A DNA stretch of 27,311 bases. It comes from JAKJGV01 sp964617565 (GTDB lineage Bacteria; Verrucomicrobiota; Kiritimatiellia; CAIQIC01; JAGNIJ01). Below are positions 1 to 7,768 of this stretch, one piece after another. The notes beneath the pieces were generated by a model. It was given only the letters and a program-made list of their open reading frames with translations. It was not told the origin of the DNA and did no database searches. The translations under genes were made by a program, and so were the position numbers. Position 1 is the first letter of the stretch; each line of letters begins with the position of its first letter. The stretch covers positions 1-27,311 of the forward strand of contig CAZTYH010000041.1 of NCBI GenBank assembly GCA_964617565.1, in the 5' to 3' direction.

Positions 1-1103
1 CCGAGCGTCGCCAGTTGAGAGAGACGCATCAACGCCTTCCCCTCCAGCGGATGGCGACGGAAACGCTGGACCAGGTCGGTCACGAGATTCCCCGACGATG
101 CCATCAATGTGCTGTCAGCCGTGGACATGATGGCGGAAAAGTAAGCGGCAACAACCATGCCGGTGACGCCCACGGGCAGCACATCCTTGATCAACATGGG
201 CAATCCGCGCTCCGCGTCGTCCGGTCCCAGCTCCGGGAACAACACCCGCGCACACATGCCCAGTATGACGCCCATGAAAGCCATTACGGGATACTCAAAA
301 AATCCTGCAATAAACCACGCCCGCCGCGCTTCCCTTGCGCCGCGACAAGCGAACATCCGCTGGTAAAGAGTCATACCGACCAGCCAGATCGGGATTATCG
401 TCACCATCCAGTTGATAAAGGTGGTCCGATCAATGTTGTGCAGCGAGAAAAACTCCGGGGGCAATGCCGCGCGCAACGCGCTCCAACCACCCACCCGGTG
501 CAGGGCCAGCGGGATCGCCAACCCGACCAGCCCGAACATCAAGACGATCCATTGTATGAAGTCGGTATAGATCACGGCCTTGATCCCGCCGAGCACCGTG
601 TATGCAATGATGATGAAGCCCATCACGTAAAGCGCGAAGGTAAACGGGTCCCACCCGAAGGGCGCCTGCGTGATGGCGGTATCGGCAGCCAGCCGCGCGC
701 CGGCCAGGATCTGGCCCCCGGTGAAAAGAAGGTAGCCCCCGCCGGACAGAACCGCCGCAACGAGAGCCACGCGCCCATTATAACGATGTCTCAGGAAGTC
801 CGGATATGTCAGCATGGAATTGGACTCCTTGATGGCCTTGAGCCGGGGAATAACAAACACCGCCGAAAGCCATGCGCCGACCAGGCCGGTGAACAATAAC
901 CATGTTCCAGACAATCCCATGAGGAATCCGACGCCGCCCAGTCCGATGGAAAAGCCGCCTCCGACATCCGTGGCCACCACGGATAAACCGACCGCCAGGG
1001 GCGGCACATTGCGCCCGCCCACGTAGTAATCCTCCTCGCTCCGATTTCGCCGGAAGTGATACCAGCCAACGCCGAGGATCGCGGCCATGTAGAAACCGAA
1101 AAT
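1..1103 (-). CDS. Sodium:solute symporter (SSS family), partial
   Basis: Inner-membrane transporter that would couple uptake of a small solute to the sodium gradient. The reverse strand reads without a stop from the edge of gap 1 to the window edge, giving about 367 residues of very hydrophobic protein. The visible part begins near the first helix (IFGFYMAAILGVGWYHFRR), followed by the SSS-type motif EDYYVGGRNVPPLAVGLSVV and a glycine-rich helix (GGGFSIGLGGVGFLMG). Further in come the typical GGIKAVIYTDFIQ segment and, near the window edge, AAYFSAIMSTADSTLM, the conserved helix that holds the second sodium site in this family. The start codon lies in gap 1 and the C-terminus lies outside the window. 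The substrate cannot be told from sequence. It is downstream of a KamA-type aminomutase, but the gap separates them, so any functional link is inference. Confidence 0.9.
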   Translation of the reverse strand, partial: MFGFYMAAILGVGWYHFRRNRSEEDYYVGGRNVPPLAVGLSVVATDVGGGFSIGLGGVGFLMGLSGTWLLFTGLVGAWLSAVFVIPRLKAIKESNSMLTYPDFLRHRYNGRVALVAAVLSGGGYLLFTGGQILAGARLAADTAITQAPFGWDPFTFALYVMGFIIIAYTVLGGIKAVIYTDFIQWIVLMFGLVGLAIPLALHRVGGWSALRAALPPEFFSLHNIDRTTFINWMVTIIPIWLVGMTLYQRMFACRGAREARRAWFIAGFFEYPVMAFMGVILGMCARVLFPELGPDDAERGLPMLIKDVLPVGVTGMVVAAYFSAIMSTADSTLMASSGNLVTDLVQRFRRHPLEGKALMRLSQLATL

Positions 1104-1203
1104 NNNNNNNNNNNNNNNNNNNNNNNNNNNNNNNNNNNNNNNNNNNNNNNNNNNNNNNNNNNNNNNNNNNNNNNNNNNNNNNNNNNNNNNNNNNNNNNNN
1201 NNN
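1104..1203. other. Assembly gap (100 Ns)
   Basis: A run of exactly 100 Ns. It removes the 3' part of the kamA-like gene and the 5' end of the symporter gene. The missing part of a KamA-family protein alone needs more than 100 bp, so the length is probably a placeholder and the true distance is unknown. Confidence 0.99.
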
Positions 1204-1958
1204 TCGCGGGATGAGTCTGTGATTTCGCGCGGATGGTTGAAATGCGTATTCACCCAGACCGGGTGATGCCTGCGCAGCATGGCGACCAGCGAATCCGTGA
1301 TGCGATACGGCAGCACCACCGGAGTGCGCGTACCGATGCGAATGACCTCTACATGAGGAATCGTGCGCAGCTCCGTCAGGATCCAGTTGAGATACGTATT
1401 CGACAGCATGAACGGATCGCCGCCGGATAGCAGCACGTCGCGCACCACCGGCGTGCGCCGGATATACGCGATGGCGCGGCGGATAGCGGCCGGCCCCGGA
1501 ATTGAATCGCGATCGCCGACCTTCCTCTTGCGCGTGCAGTGACGGCAGTACATGGCACATACGTTGCTCACATGCAGCAGCACGCGGTCCGGATAGCGGT
1601 GAGTCAGTCCGGGCACCGGGCTGTCGCGGTCTTCGGCCAGGGGATCCGCCATATCCATGCGGCGAATGCGTAACTCCGAGGGACTCGGAAAACACTGGCG
1701 ATACACGGGATCGTTGCGAAAGTCCTGTTCATCAATGAGGGACAGGTAATACGGCGTGACGGAAAGGGGGAATCGGCGAAGCGTCTTTTCAAGCTGCTTG
1801 CGTTCTTCCGCGGCATACTGAATCCCCAGTGCCTTTTCGAACGTGGGGATATCGCGTATCGTGTGGCGCACCTGCCATTTCCAATCCCGCCACTTCTTCA
1901 ACCCGCCGGCCGAACCCAGGCGTCGGATCACCGTTCGCTGCTGTTTGCTGATTGCCAT
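1204..1958 (-). CDS. kamA: KamA-family radical SAM aminomutase (lysine 2,3-aminomutase-like), partial
   Basis: PLP- and radical-SAM-dependent amino-acid 2,3-aminomutase; the classical reaction is L-lysine to L-beta-lysine. The 251 visible N-terminal residues contain the KamA-type N-terminus (KKWRDWKWQVRHTIRDI, residues 21-37). The iron-sulfur motif CAMYCRHCTRKRK has Cys134, Cys138 and Cys141, spaced as in the family, followed by DVLLSGGDPFML and VIRIGTRTPVVLPYRI. The CRHCTRKR form is closer to true KamA than to the EpmB branch. The C-terminal third, with the PLP lysine and the acidic residues that choose the substrate, is lost in gap 1, so lysine, glutamate and arginine mutases cannot be separated. 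The ATG at 1958 is preceded by an AGGAAGG ribosome site. Beta-lysine is used for compatible solutes, antibiotics and translation-factor modification; nothing here decides which. Confidence 0.88.
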
Positions 1959-1975
1959 CGAACACCCTTCCTTTC

Positions 1976-2001
1976 GGGCTCACCAACATCCCCACGAGCC
2001 C
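1976..2001 (-). promoter_or_regulatory. Hairpin in the kamA leader next to the ribosome site
   Basis: A perfect 6-bp inverted repeat (GGGCTC / GAGCCC) with a 14-nt loop. It ends a few bases before the AGGAAGG ribosome site of the kamA-like gene. A hairpin here could change ribosome access. It matches no riboswitch class I recognise, and a 6-bp GC-rich stem can occur by chance. Confidence 0.35.
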
Positions 2002-2103
2002 AAAGCCGCGGCTACGATGCATAAATCCGCAATCGCGGAATCAGCCTCCCAAACGAAAAACCAAAGCAGGCGCAACGAATGGCAGAACCAGCGGAACGTG
2101 ATG

Positions 2104-2119
2104 GATATTGTGTAATATC
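2104..2119. promoter_or_regulatory. AT-rich palindrome, candidate operator
   Basis: The perfect inverted repeat GATATT-GTGT-AATATC stands out in GC-rich surroundings. It lies just downstream of the candidate -10 element (2121-2126) on the minus strand, covering the expected transcription start for the kamA-like gene. This is where a repressor could bind. The regulator is unknown. Confidence 0.4.
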
Positions 2120-2120
2120 T

Positions 2121-2149
2121 TTTCTACCGCCCGAGGCAGAAATCGTCAA
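2121..2149 (-). promoter_or_regulatory. Candidate sigma-70 promoter for kamA
   Basis: On the minus strand, TTGACG (-35, 2144-2149) is followed after exactly 17 nt by TAGAAA (-10, 2121-2126). Transcription would start near 2114, giving a leader of about 155 nt before the kamA ATG. It begins just downstream of the preceding gene's stop codon. Prediction from consensus only. Confidence 0.45.
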
Positions 2150-2170
2150 GGCTCGATCCGCTATCACTCA

Positions 2171-2815
2171 TCAACGATCAATATTGATGGGCTCGGCAGA
2201 TGCATCCCAGAGGGGTTTTTGCAGAAAGTCGGCCAGGGATTGCGCCTGGGATTGCAGGGCATTCAAGTCGCCATGATCCATCGCGTTGAGACGCTGGCCG
2301 TCGCTCCGCACGAGGTTCAATTCGTAACTGGTGAACGTCCGATGCGCCTCATTCCGGCCACTCCAGGTTTTGGCAAGAATCTGCAGCGCGTGAATATCCG
2401 CGATTCGCAAGCTGTTTTTCGGCGTCACGTTTTCCCATGTGTCCTGGGGTTCGGCGGTTCCTTTCCAACACCAGCTCTTCTTCAAATCGAAAACAACCGG
2501 GCCCATTTCCAACTTGATCATCCCCCACCCGATCGCAACGAGCGTGACGCCGAGTACACAAGTTCCCAACGCGGCCTCCATGCTGACGCTGGACAAACCC
2601 TTTCGCACGACATAGAGCACCAGCGCGGCCAGAATGACGAGGCCGGTGACGAGAATCGCCTGGAACATCATCTTGGCCTTTGCGGCCGCTCTCAATTCAA
2701 TACGGTCCGGCGCAACCTGCTGCAATTCATGGGTGAAAAAAGCGTTCCCCGCTTTCTTGGCGGGCGTCCATTCAGTTCGCGCAGCCACAGGATCTCCGAG
2801 CTTTATTGAGTCCAT
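2171..2815 (-). CDS. Membrane protein of unknown function with two central helices
   Basis: I do not recognise this gene with certainty. The 214-residue protein begins with a soluble stretch (about residues 1-40, including KLGDPVAARTEWTPAKKAG). Two adjacent hydrophobic helices follow (about FQAILVTGLVILAALVLYVV and ALGTCVLGVTLVAIGWGMI), then a soluble C-terminal domain containing IADIHALQIL, SYELNLVRSDGQRLN and SLADFLQKPLWD. This layout resembles small bacterial PH-like or DUF3592-like membrane proteins; that is an impression from memory. The start at 2815 is chosen because an AAAGG ribosome site sits 7 nt upstream; an ATG at 2821 and longer in-frame starts up to 2977 also exist. The longer forms would overlap the start of the divergent barrel gene, making them less likely. 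Start codons of the two divergent genes are 115 bp apart. Confidence 0.65.
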   Translation of the reverse strand: MDSIKLGDPVAARTEWTPAKKAGNAFFTHELQQVAPDRIELRAAAKAKMMFQAILVTGLVILAALVLYVVRKGLSSVSMEAALGTCVLGVTLVAIGWGMIKLEMGPVVFDLKKSWCWKGTAEPQDTWENVTPKNSLRIADIHALQILAKTWSGRNEAHRTFTSYELNLVRSDGQRLNAMDHGDLNALQSQAQSLADFLQKPLWDASAEPINIDR

Positions 2816-2930
2816 GGTCATGCCTTTCACCGTACCGGAGCCGCAGAGGAGAAGCAATAGCAGAGCACCCATGCGCCCATCCGCATTAGATATGGCATTC
2901 CACACGCTGATGATGATACAAGGAATGATC

Positions 2931-3668
2931 ATGAAAAAATCCGCCGTGGTCATCTTCTTGTTGGGAATCGCAGTCACTTGCAGCGCACTCGCTCAAAGCG
3001 TGGTGGATATTGAAGCCGGCTACGTCTTTCCGGGTTATAATGACGTCGCCATTCCGGGTGACACCGGCACTCGCTTTTCGCTCACCGAAGATCTTAAGGC
3101 CGACGAAACCGTGGCATTTCGCTTTCGCTATGGGCACAACCTTTCCGACAAACATTGGCTGGCGTTGCTGATCGCCCCGCTGACGATGGAATCGGAGGGG
3201 ACCCTCGACAAAGACATCAGCTTCAACGAAGAAACATTCCCCGCGGGAACCCCGCTCAGGGCCACCTTTCGATTCAATTCTTATCGCTTGGTATATCGCT
3301 ATCTCCTGCATAAATCGGAAAAGCTGCAATTCAGCGCCGGCGTGGCAGGAAAGGTGCGCGACGCGGAAATCAAATTGGAAGGCGGCGGAAAGTCCACCTC
3401 GAAGACAGATCTCGGATTTGTCCCCTTGTTGAGCTTCAACCTCACATGGACTCCGAGAGACAGATTCCACCTGCTGATAGACGGCGAGGCGCTGGCCGCG
3501 CCTCAGGGCCGGGCGGAAGATGTACTGTTCGCCGCGCAGTACGACCTCAACCGCAACCTTGCCCTGAAAGCGGGATACCGCATCCTCGAAGGCGGCGCGG
3601 ATAACGACGAGGTCTACACATTTTCCCTGTTCCATTATGTTGTCGCCGGCGTCGCGTGGACCTTCTGA
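2931..3668 (+). CDS. Small outer-membrane beta-barrel protein
   Basis: A 245-residue exported protein. It starts with a clear signal peptide (MKKSAVVIFLLGIAVTC, cleavage likely after SALA at about residue 21). The rest alternates short polar turns with amphipathic strands (for example FRFNSYRLVYRYLL, LGFVPLLSFNLTWT, NLALKAGYRIL). It ends in VVAGVAWTF, an alternating pattern with a terminal phenylalanine as expected for the BAM recognition signal. About eight strands would fit, as in the OmpA-transmembrane/OmpW fold. The specific family is not recognised and no function can be assigned. The ATG at 2931 has an AAGGA ribosome site 6 nt upstream; an in-frame ATG at 2925 lies inside that spacing. 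The stop is only 6 bp from the stop of the convergent DUF2723 gene. Confidence 0.72.
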   Translation: MKKSAVVIFLLGIAVTCSALAQSVVDIEAGYVFPGYNDVAIPGDTGTRFSLTEDLKADETVAFRFRYGHNLSDKHWLALLIAPLTMESEGTLDKDISFNEETFPAGTPLRATFRFNSYRLVYRYLLHKSEKLQFSAGVAGKVRDAEIKLEGGGKSTSKTDLGFVPLLSFNLTWTPRDRFHLLIDGEALAAPQGRAEDVLFAAQYDLNRNLALKAGYRILEGGADNDEVYTFSLFHYVVAGVAWTF

Positions 3669-3674
3669 CCCGAC

Positions 3675-4970
3675 TCACGCCGATTCTTCCAGCAGTCGGA
3701 TCGGCATGAGGATCATAAATCCGTAGCCAATCAGGATAGCGAGCATTGCAAATGACGGAATGAAAAGCAGCCGCGCAATCATTGTGGTTTGAACATCCAA
3801 CACGGGATTCGTCCCCAAGAGCGTGATGATGCTGAACATGAAGAATGCCACAAGAATAACCATTACAACCCGGCGCGCGCGCGCGCGAAGCATCGGCAGA
3901 CAGAATGCGGGAACAAGCGAGAACAACAGGATCGGCGCCGTGAACTGGGATATGGCAAGGCGAACATACCAGCGCAGTTGATCGAGAAAGATTTCCGAAT
4001 GCACAAAGGGATTCAGCGGGCTGAGCCGCTCATACTGCCCACGGCTGATCACATGCCAAAACCCCTCCCAGGTGCACGCATAACCCATGTTCATTGGAGG
4101 ATTGTGCGATGCAGCAACGGGGAGATAGATGTAGGGCAATAAGCCGCCCAACATGAGCGCCAGCATGAACCCCATGCTTCGTGTACGGCATGGGAGCAGC
4201 AGCGCAGCCACAACCCCCAGCGTGACTCCAAGCCCCATCGCTGCCACTCTCGGACTTTGCCGTCCTATCGCAAACTCCATGACAAGAAAGCACAGAAACA
4301 GTCCCGTGGCGACGGCCACGCGGACTAAAGCCTTTCCCGAGACAAATGCTGCGGCCACAAGTATGACCGGCGCAAGGAGCACGAGCAGCGGGGATACGGA
4401 CAGGCCGAGCCCGAAAAAGAAGGCCATGACACAGGCCGTCCGGTCGTGGCGGCGTTCCATCCAATACAAGAGCAAATTCAAGAAAACCAGCAGATAGAAA
4501 ATCGTGAGCGCGTGAGTTTCCGCGATTACGGACTGTGACCACATGGCTTGTGAGAAGGCGAACAGAAGGGCGGCCACAAACGCAAAGACGCTGCAGCCAG
4601 GAACCAGGAAGGGCGGCTTTTCCGAAGAACGATCAGTCCAAACAAAGCGCGTCTCGCGCGAGAGCAGCAGCGACATCGCACCGCAGGCGAGAGCGGCAAA
4701 TAGCGCGGACATGAGATTGACGGCCCACGCGGGATTCAAGTGGCCATGATATCCCGCGAAAGAGAATAACCGCAAAAAAGCATTCGCCAGCAAGTGCCAA
4801 ACAGGATACCCCGGGGGTCGCGCAACACCCAAATGGGCGGCCGCCACGACAAACTGACCCGAAGATTCCAGCGTTATCGTTGGGGCGAGCCCGACACAAT
4901 AAATCGTGAACGCCACCAGGAAGACAATCAGGGCCATCTTCCAGTCGGCCGCTGTGTAATACCGAGACAC
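3675..4970 (-). CDS. DUF2723 / TMEM260-like multi-pass membrane protein
   Basis: A 431-residue polytopic inner-membrane protein of the DUF2723 family, related to eukaryotic TMEM260, a protein O-mannosyltransferase (GT117). The N-terminal signature is clear: a first helix, then LAPTITLESSGQFVVAAAHLG and ARPPGYPVWHLLANAF, where the ESSG and PPGYP blocks match the family hallmark. About ten to twelve hydrophobic helices follow. It ends right after the last helix (IGYGFMILMPIRLLEESA), so the large soluble C-terminal domain of longer relatives is absent. The start is GTG at 4970 with an AAAGGA site unusually close; an ATG ten codons downstream is the alternative. Donor and acceptor are unknown. 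The gene diverges from the UDP-glucose pyrophosphorylase gene. Confidence 0.82.
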   Translation of the reverse strand: MSRYYTAADWKMALIVFLVAFTIYCVGLAPTITLESSGQFVVAAAHLGVARPPGYPVWHLLANAFLRLFSFAGYHGHLNPAWAVNLMSALFAALACGAMSLLLSRETRFVWTDRSSEKPPFLVPGCSVFAFVAALLFAFSQAMWSQSVIAETHALTIFYLLVFLNLLLYWMERRHDRTACVMAFFFGLGLSVSPLLVLLAPVILVAAAFVSGKALVRVAVATGLFLCFLVMEFAIGRQSPRVAAMGLGVTLGVVAALLLPCRTRSMGFMLALMLGGLLPYIYLPVAASHNPPMNMGYACTWEGFWHVISRGQYERLSPLNPFVHSEIFLDQLRWYVRLAISQFTAPILLFSLVPAFCLPMLRARARRVVMVILVAFFMFSIITLLGTNPVLDVQTTMIARLLFIPSFAMLAILIGYGFMILMPIRLLEESA

Positions 4971-5053
4971 ATCCTTTAGTCAACCGACACCCATCCGCCG
5001 TTCAGACATCTTTTTCTCGTCTTTTACGTGGGCGCCACGATAGACTGCGGCCC

Positions 5054-6478
5054 ATGAGCACGGCGGCAGACAATGAGGCGCGCGCGAAAGCAGCCATTCG
5101 AGAGCGCATGGAAAGCATAGGTTCTCCGGAACCGGCAATCCGTTTCTTCCTTCGCCAGTTTGATAAGCTCACGAAAGGGCACCGGGGCTTGATCCCGCTA
5201 AAGGACATCGAGCAGCTCGACGAGATTCCCGCGTCCAGTACGCTCGCGCAGTATGTCGGGGCTGGAAAGCAGGCTTTGTCGAAAGCCCTGATGATCAAAC
5301 TCAACGGCGGCCTGGGAACCAGCATGGGTCTCGAGGGCGCAAAATCGCTGCTCCCGGTCAAGGATGGACGGACGTTTCTCGACCTCGTCATTGACCAGGT
5401 CGAACACATGCGCCGCGAGTCGGCTTGCCGGCTCCCGCTCCTCCTGATGAACAGCTTCAGCACCGACGCGGACACGCTGAACGCGCTGAAGCAACACCCC
5501 TCCCTTGCCGCAGGCCAACCTGGATTGCCGCCGACTTTTGTGCAGCATCGAGTGCCGAAACTCAGGCAGGACAATTTTCTCCCCGTAGCATGGCCGGAAG
5601 ATCCGCAACGCGAATGGTGTCCGCCCGGCCACGGCGATATCTATCTCGCCCTGGTCACCTCCGGATTGCTCGAGCGGCTTATCAGGGAGGGCTTCGAATA
5701 TGCTTTCGTGTCCAACACGGACAACCTCGGCGCCACGCTCGATCTCGCGATCCTCGGGTATCTTGCCGAACGCCATTTGCCGTTCCTGATGGAAGTGACT
5801 GAACGCACCGAAGCCGACCGCAAAGGCGGGCATATCGCGAGAACAAGAGACGGTCGCCTCGTTCTGCGCGAACTCGCGCAGTGTCCCGAAGACGAGAAGG
5901 ATGATTTCCAGGACATCTCGCATCACCGTTTTTTCAACACGAACAATCTCTGGATCAACCTGTACGCGCTGCAGCTTAAACTTGAAGAGAATGAGGGCAC
6001 AATCAACCTGCCGCTGATCGTGAACAGCAAGCGCGTAAATCCGACCGATCCTGATTCGACGCCCGTGTTCCAGCTTGAATCGGCCATGGGCGCCGCCATC
6101 GAGATCTTCGAGGGCGCGGGCGCGGTGGTCGTTCCCAGAACGCGCTTTTCGCCGGTCAAGACCACGGATGACCTGATCGGGCTCTGGTCGGACGCCTACA
6201 TCAGGACGCCGGACGGCCGCGTCACGCTGCATCCGGACAGGAAGGGAAAGCCCGTCGTGAGCCGGCTTGACGCACGATTCTACGGCGCCTACGCGGATTT
6301 CGCCGCGCGCTTTCCCGAAGGCGCGCCCTCTCTCCGGGAATGCGAGAGCCTGACGATCGAAGGGGATTTCCTGTTCGGACGGAATATCCGCTGCCGCAGA
6401 CGCGTGAAACTGGTCAATAACGGCCCGTCCCAGCAACGCGTTCCTGACGGATCGCAACCCGGTGAAGAAAACAGTTGA
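5054..6478 (+). CDS. UTP--glucose-1-phosphate uridylyltransferase, eukaryotic type (UDPGP family)
   Basis: Makes UDP-glucose from UTP and glucose-1-phosphate in the cytoplasm, supplying glycosyltransferases and sugar epimerases. The 474 residues match the eukaryotic-type UDPGP family, not the GalU family common in bacteria. Visible blocks are KLNGGLGTSMGLEGAKSLLP (from about residue 82; nucleotide-binding loop), FVQHRVPKL, PPGHGDIYLAL, VSNTDNLGATLDLAIL (NTDN at about 221), FNTNNLWINL and LESAMGAAIEIF. The C-terminus (FLFGRNIRCRRRVKLVN) is the start of the beta-helix domain and is slightly short compared with eukaryotic enzymes. No good ribosome site precedes the ATG at 5054, so initiation may be weak or leaderless. 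It is convergent with metK, 65 bp away. Confidence 0.93.
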   Translation: MSTAADNEARAKAAIRERMESIGSPEPAIRFFLRQFDKLTKGHRGLIPLKDIEQLDEIPASSTLAQYVGAGKQALSKALMIKLNGGLGTSMGLEGAKSLLPVKDGRTFLDLVIDQVEHMRRESACRLPLLLMNSFSTDADTLNALKQHPSLAAGQPGLPPTFVQHRVPKLRQDNFLPVAWPEDPQREWCPPGHGDIYLALVTSGLLERLIREGFEYAFVSNTDNLGATLDLAILGYLAERHLPFLMEVTERTEADRKGGHIARTRDGRLVLRELAQCPEDEKDDFQDISHHRFFNTNNLWINLYALQLKLEENEGTINLPLIVNSKRVNPTDPDSTPVFQLESAMGAAIEIFEGAGAVVVPRTRFSPVKTTDDLIGLWSDAYIRTPDGRVTLHPDRKGKPVVSRLDARFYGAYADFAARFPEGAPSLRECESLTIEGDFLFGRNIRCRRRVKLVNNGPSQQRVPDGSQPGEENS

Positions 6479-6487
6479 AGGAGAATG

Positions 6488-6508
6488 GAGGCTCGGTACT
6501 CGAGCCTC
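6488..6508. terminator. Hairpin between convergent genes, possible bidirectional terminator
   Basis: A perfect 8-bp stem (GAGGCTCG / CGAGCCTC) with a 5-nt loop lies in the 65-bp space between the UDP-glucose pyrophosphorylase stop and the metK stop. The position suits termination of both convergent transcripts. There is no strong U-tract on either strand, so intrinsic termination would be weak. Confidence 0.45.
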
Positions 6509-6543
6509 TTCACTCAACAGCCCAACCTTCGCCTTCGACCGGC

Positions 6544-7722
6544 TCAGACCGCGTCCAAAAGCGCGTCCACCTTATCCGTGCGTTCCCAGGTGAACGTGTC
6601 CAGGTCGTCCGTGCGGCCGAAGTGTCCGTAGGCCGAGGTCGCTTCATAGATCGGCCGCAACAGGTCCAACTGCGCGACAATCTGCGCCGGCTTTAAGCCG
6701 AACACCTTGCGGACAGCCCGCTCAATTTTCTCGTCCGGCGTGATACCCGTGCCAAAGGTGTCCACGAGAACGGAAACCGGCTCGGGATATCCGATCGCGT
6801 AAGCCAATTGCACCTCGCAGCGGCGCGCAAGTTTCGCCGCGATAATGTTCTTGGCAACATACCGCGCCATGTAGGCTGCGCTGCGATCCACCTTTGAGGG
6901 ATCCTTGCCTGAGAACGCGCCCCCGCCATGACGTCCCATGCCGCCGTAGGTGTCCACGATGATCTTGCGGCCGGTCACGCCGCAATCACCCTGCGGGCCG
7001 CCGACGACGAAACGTCCGGTCGGATTGACGAGAAACCGGGTCTTCTTGTCCACCATCTTCGCCGGGATCTCTTTCTTGATAAGCACATCAATGATCGCTG
7101 CGCTCAGTTTCTTGTGAGAGATATCCGGCGCATGCTGCGTCGAGATCACAACGGTGTCCACGCGCACGGGCTTGTTATCTTCGTAAAGAATCGTAACCTG
7201 CGATTTGCCGTCCGGGCGAAGGAAGGGCAGCGCGCCCGAGCGCCGATGCTTTGCAAGCGCCCGGGTCAGCCGATGCGCCAGCATGATCGGCATCGGCATC
7301 AGTTCGCGCGTCTCATTGCACGCGTAACCGAACATCATTCCCTGGTCACCCGCGCCCTGCTCCGCCGTGGCTTTGCCTTCCGCTTTTTTCGCATCCACGC
7401 CCTGCGAGATGTCGGGAGACTGCTTGTCAAGCGCCACGAGTACGGCGCAGGTATTCCCATCGAAACCGATTTCGGACTTGTCATAGCCGATCCGTTTCAC
7501 CTTGTCGCGGACGAGGTCGGCATAGGGAATTTCCGCGCGGGTCGTGATCTCGCCGGCGACGACAACCATGCCCGTCTTGGCCAGCGCTTCGCAGGCCACG
7601 CGGCTCTTCTTGTCCTGCTTGAGGGCAGCATCAAGGACCGCATCGGAAACGCCGTCGCAAAGTTTATCCGGATGCCCTTCGGTCACGGACTCGGAAGTGA
7701 ACAGAAACGCACGCTGTGTCAT
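6544..7722 (-). CDS. metK: S-adenosylmethionine synthetase
   Basis: Forms S-adenosylmethionine from methionine and ATP. The 392-residue protein is full length. It shows the N-terminal FTSESVTEGHPDKLCDGVSD block, GAGDQGMMFGYA (methionine/ATP-site signature), the GGMGRHGGGAFSGKDPSKVD loop (second signature) and DTFGTG near the C-terminus. The ATG at 7722 has an AAGGAG ribosome site. The gene lies only 46 bp downstream of ptsI on the same strand, so it is probably the last gene of the LPS/PTS operon. That short spacer leaves no room for a SAM riboswitch. metX and metW, for methionine synthesis, are about 18 kb away on the other strand. Confidence 0.97.
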   Translation of the reverse strand: MTQRAFLFTSESVTEGHPDKLCDGVSDAVLDAALKQDKKSRVACEALAKTGMVVVAGEITTRAEIPYADLVRDKVKRIGYDKSEIGFDGNTCAVLVALDKQSPDISQGVDAKKAEGKATAEQGAGDQGMMFGYACNETRELMPMPIMLAHRLTRALAKHRRSGALPFLRPDGKSQVTILYEDNKPVRVDTVVISTQHAPDISHKKLSAAIIDVLIKKEIPAKMVDKKTRFLVNPTGRFVVGGPQGDCGVTGRKIIVDTYGGMGRHGGGAFSGKDPSKVDRSAAYMARYVAKNIIAAKLARRCEVQLAYAIGYPEPVSVLVDTFGTGITPDEKIERAVRKVFGLKPAQIVAQLDLLRPIYEATSAYGHFGRTDDLDTFTWERTDKVDALLDAV

Positions 7723-7768
7723 GGGTTACTCCTTCTTATGTAATAAACGGTGGGTTAATCTGCCGTGT

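Noticed and set aside
15..899. Long plus-strand open frame of 294 codons
   Set aside because: Its composition (Arg, His, Gln, Pro-rich) is that of an antisense shadow. The minus strand here encodes a clear SSS symporter.
778..1695. Minus-strand frame of 305 codons crossing gap 1
   Set aside because: It is open only because Ns are read through. The correct frames on either side encode the symporter and the KamA-type protein.
3870..3890. (CG)n run inside the DUF2723 gene as a Z-DNA or slippage element
   Set aside because: It encodes alternating Arg and Ala codons in frame and is explained by coding in GC-rich DNA.
5198..6517. Minus-strand frame of 439 codons
   Set aside because: Antisense of the UDP-glucose pyrophosphorylase gene; no recognisable motif.
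7723..7768. SAM riboswitch upstream of metK
   Set aside because: Only 46 bp lie between ptsI and metK, too short for SAM-I, and no matching hairpins are seen.
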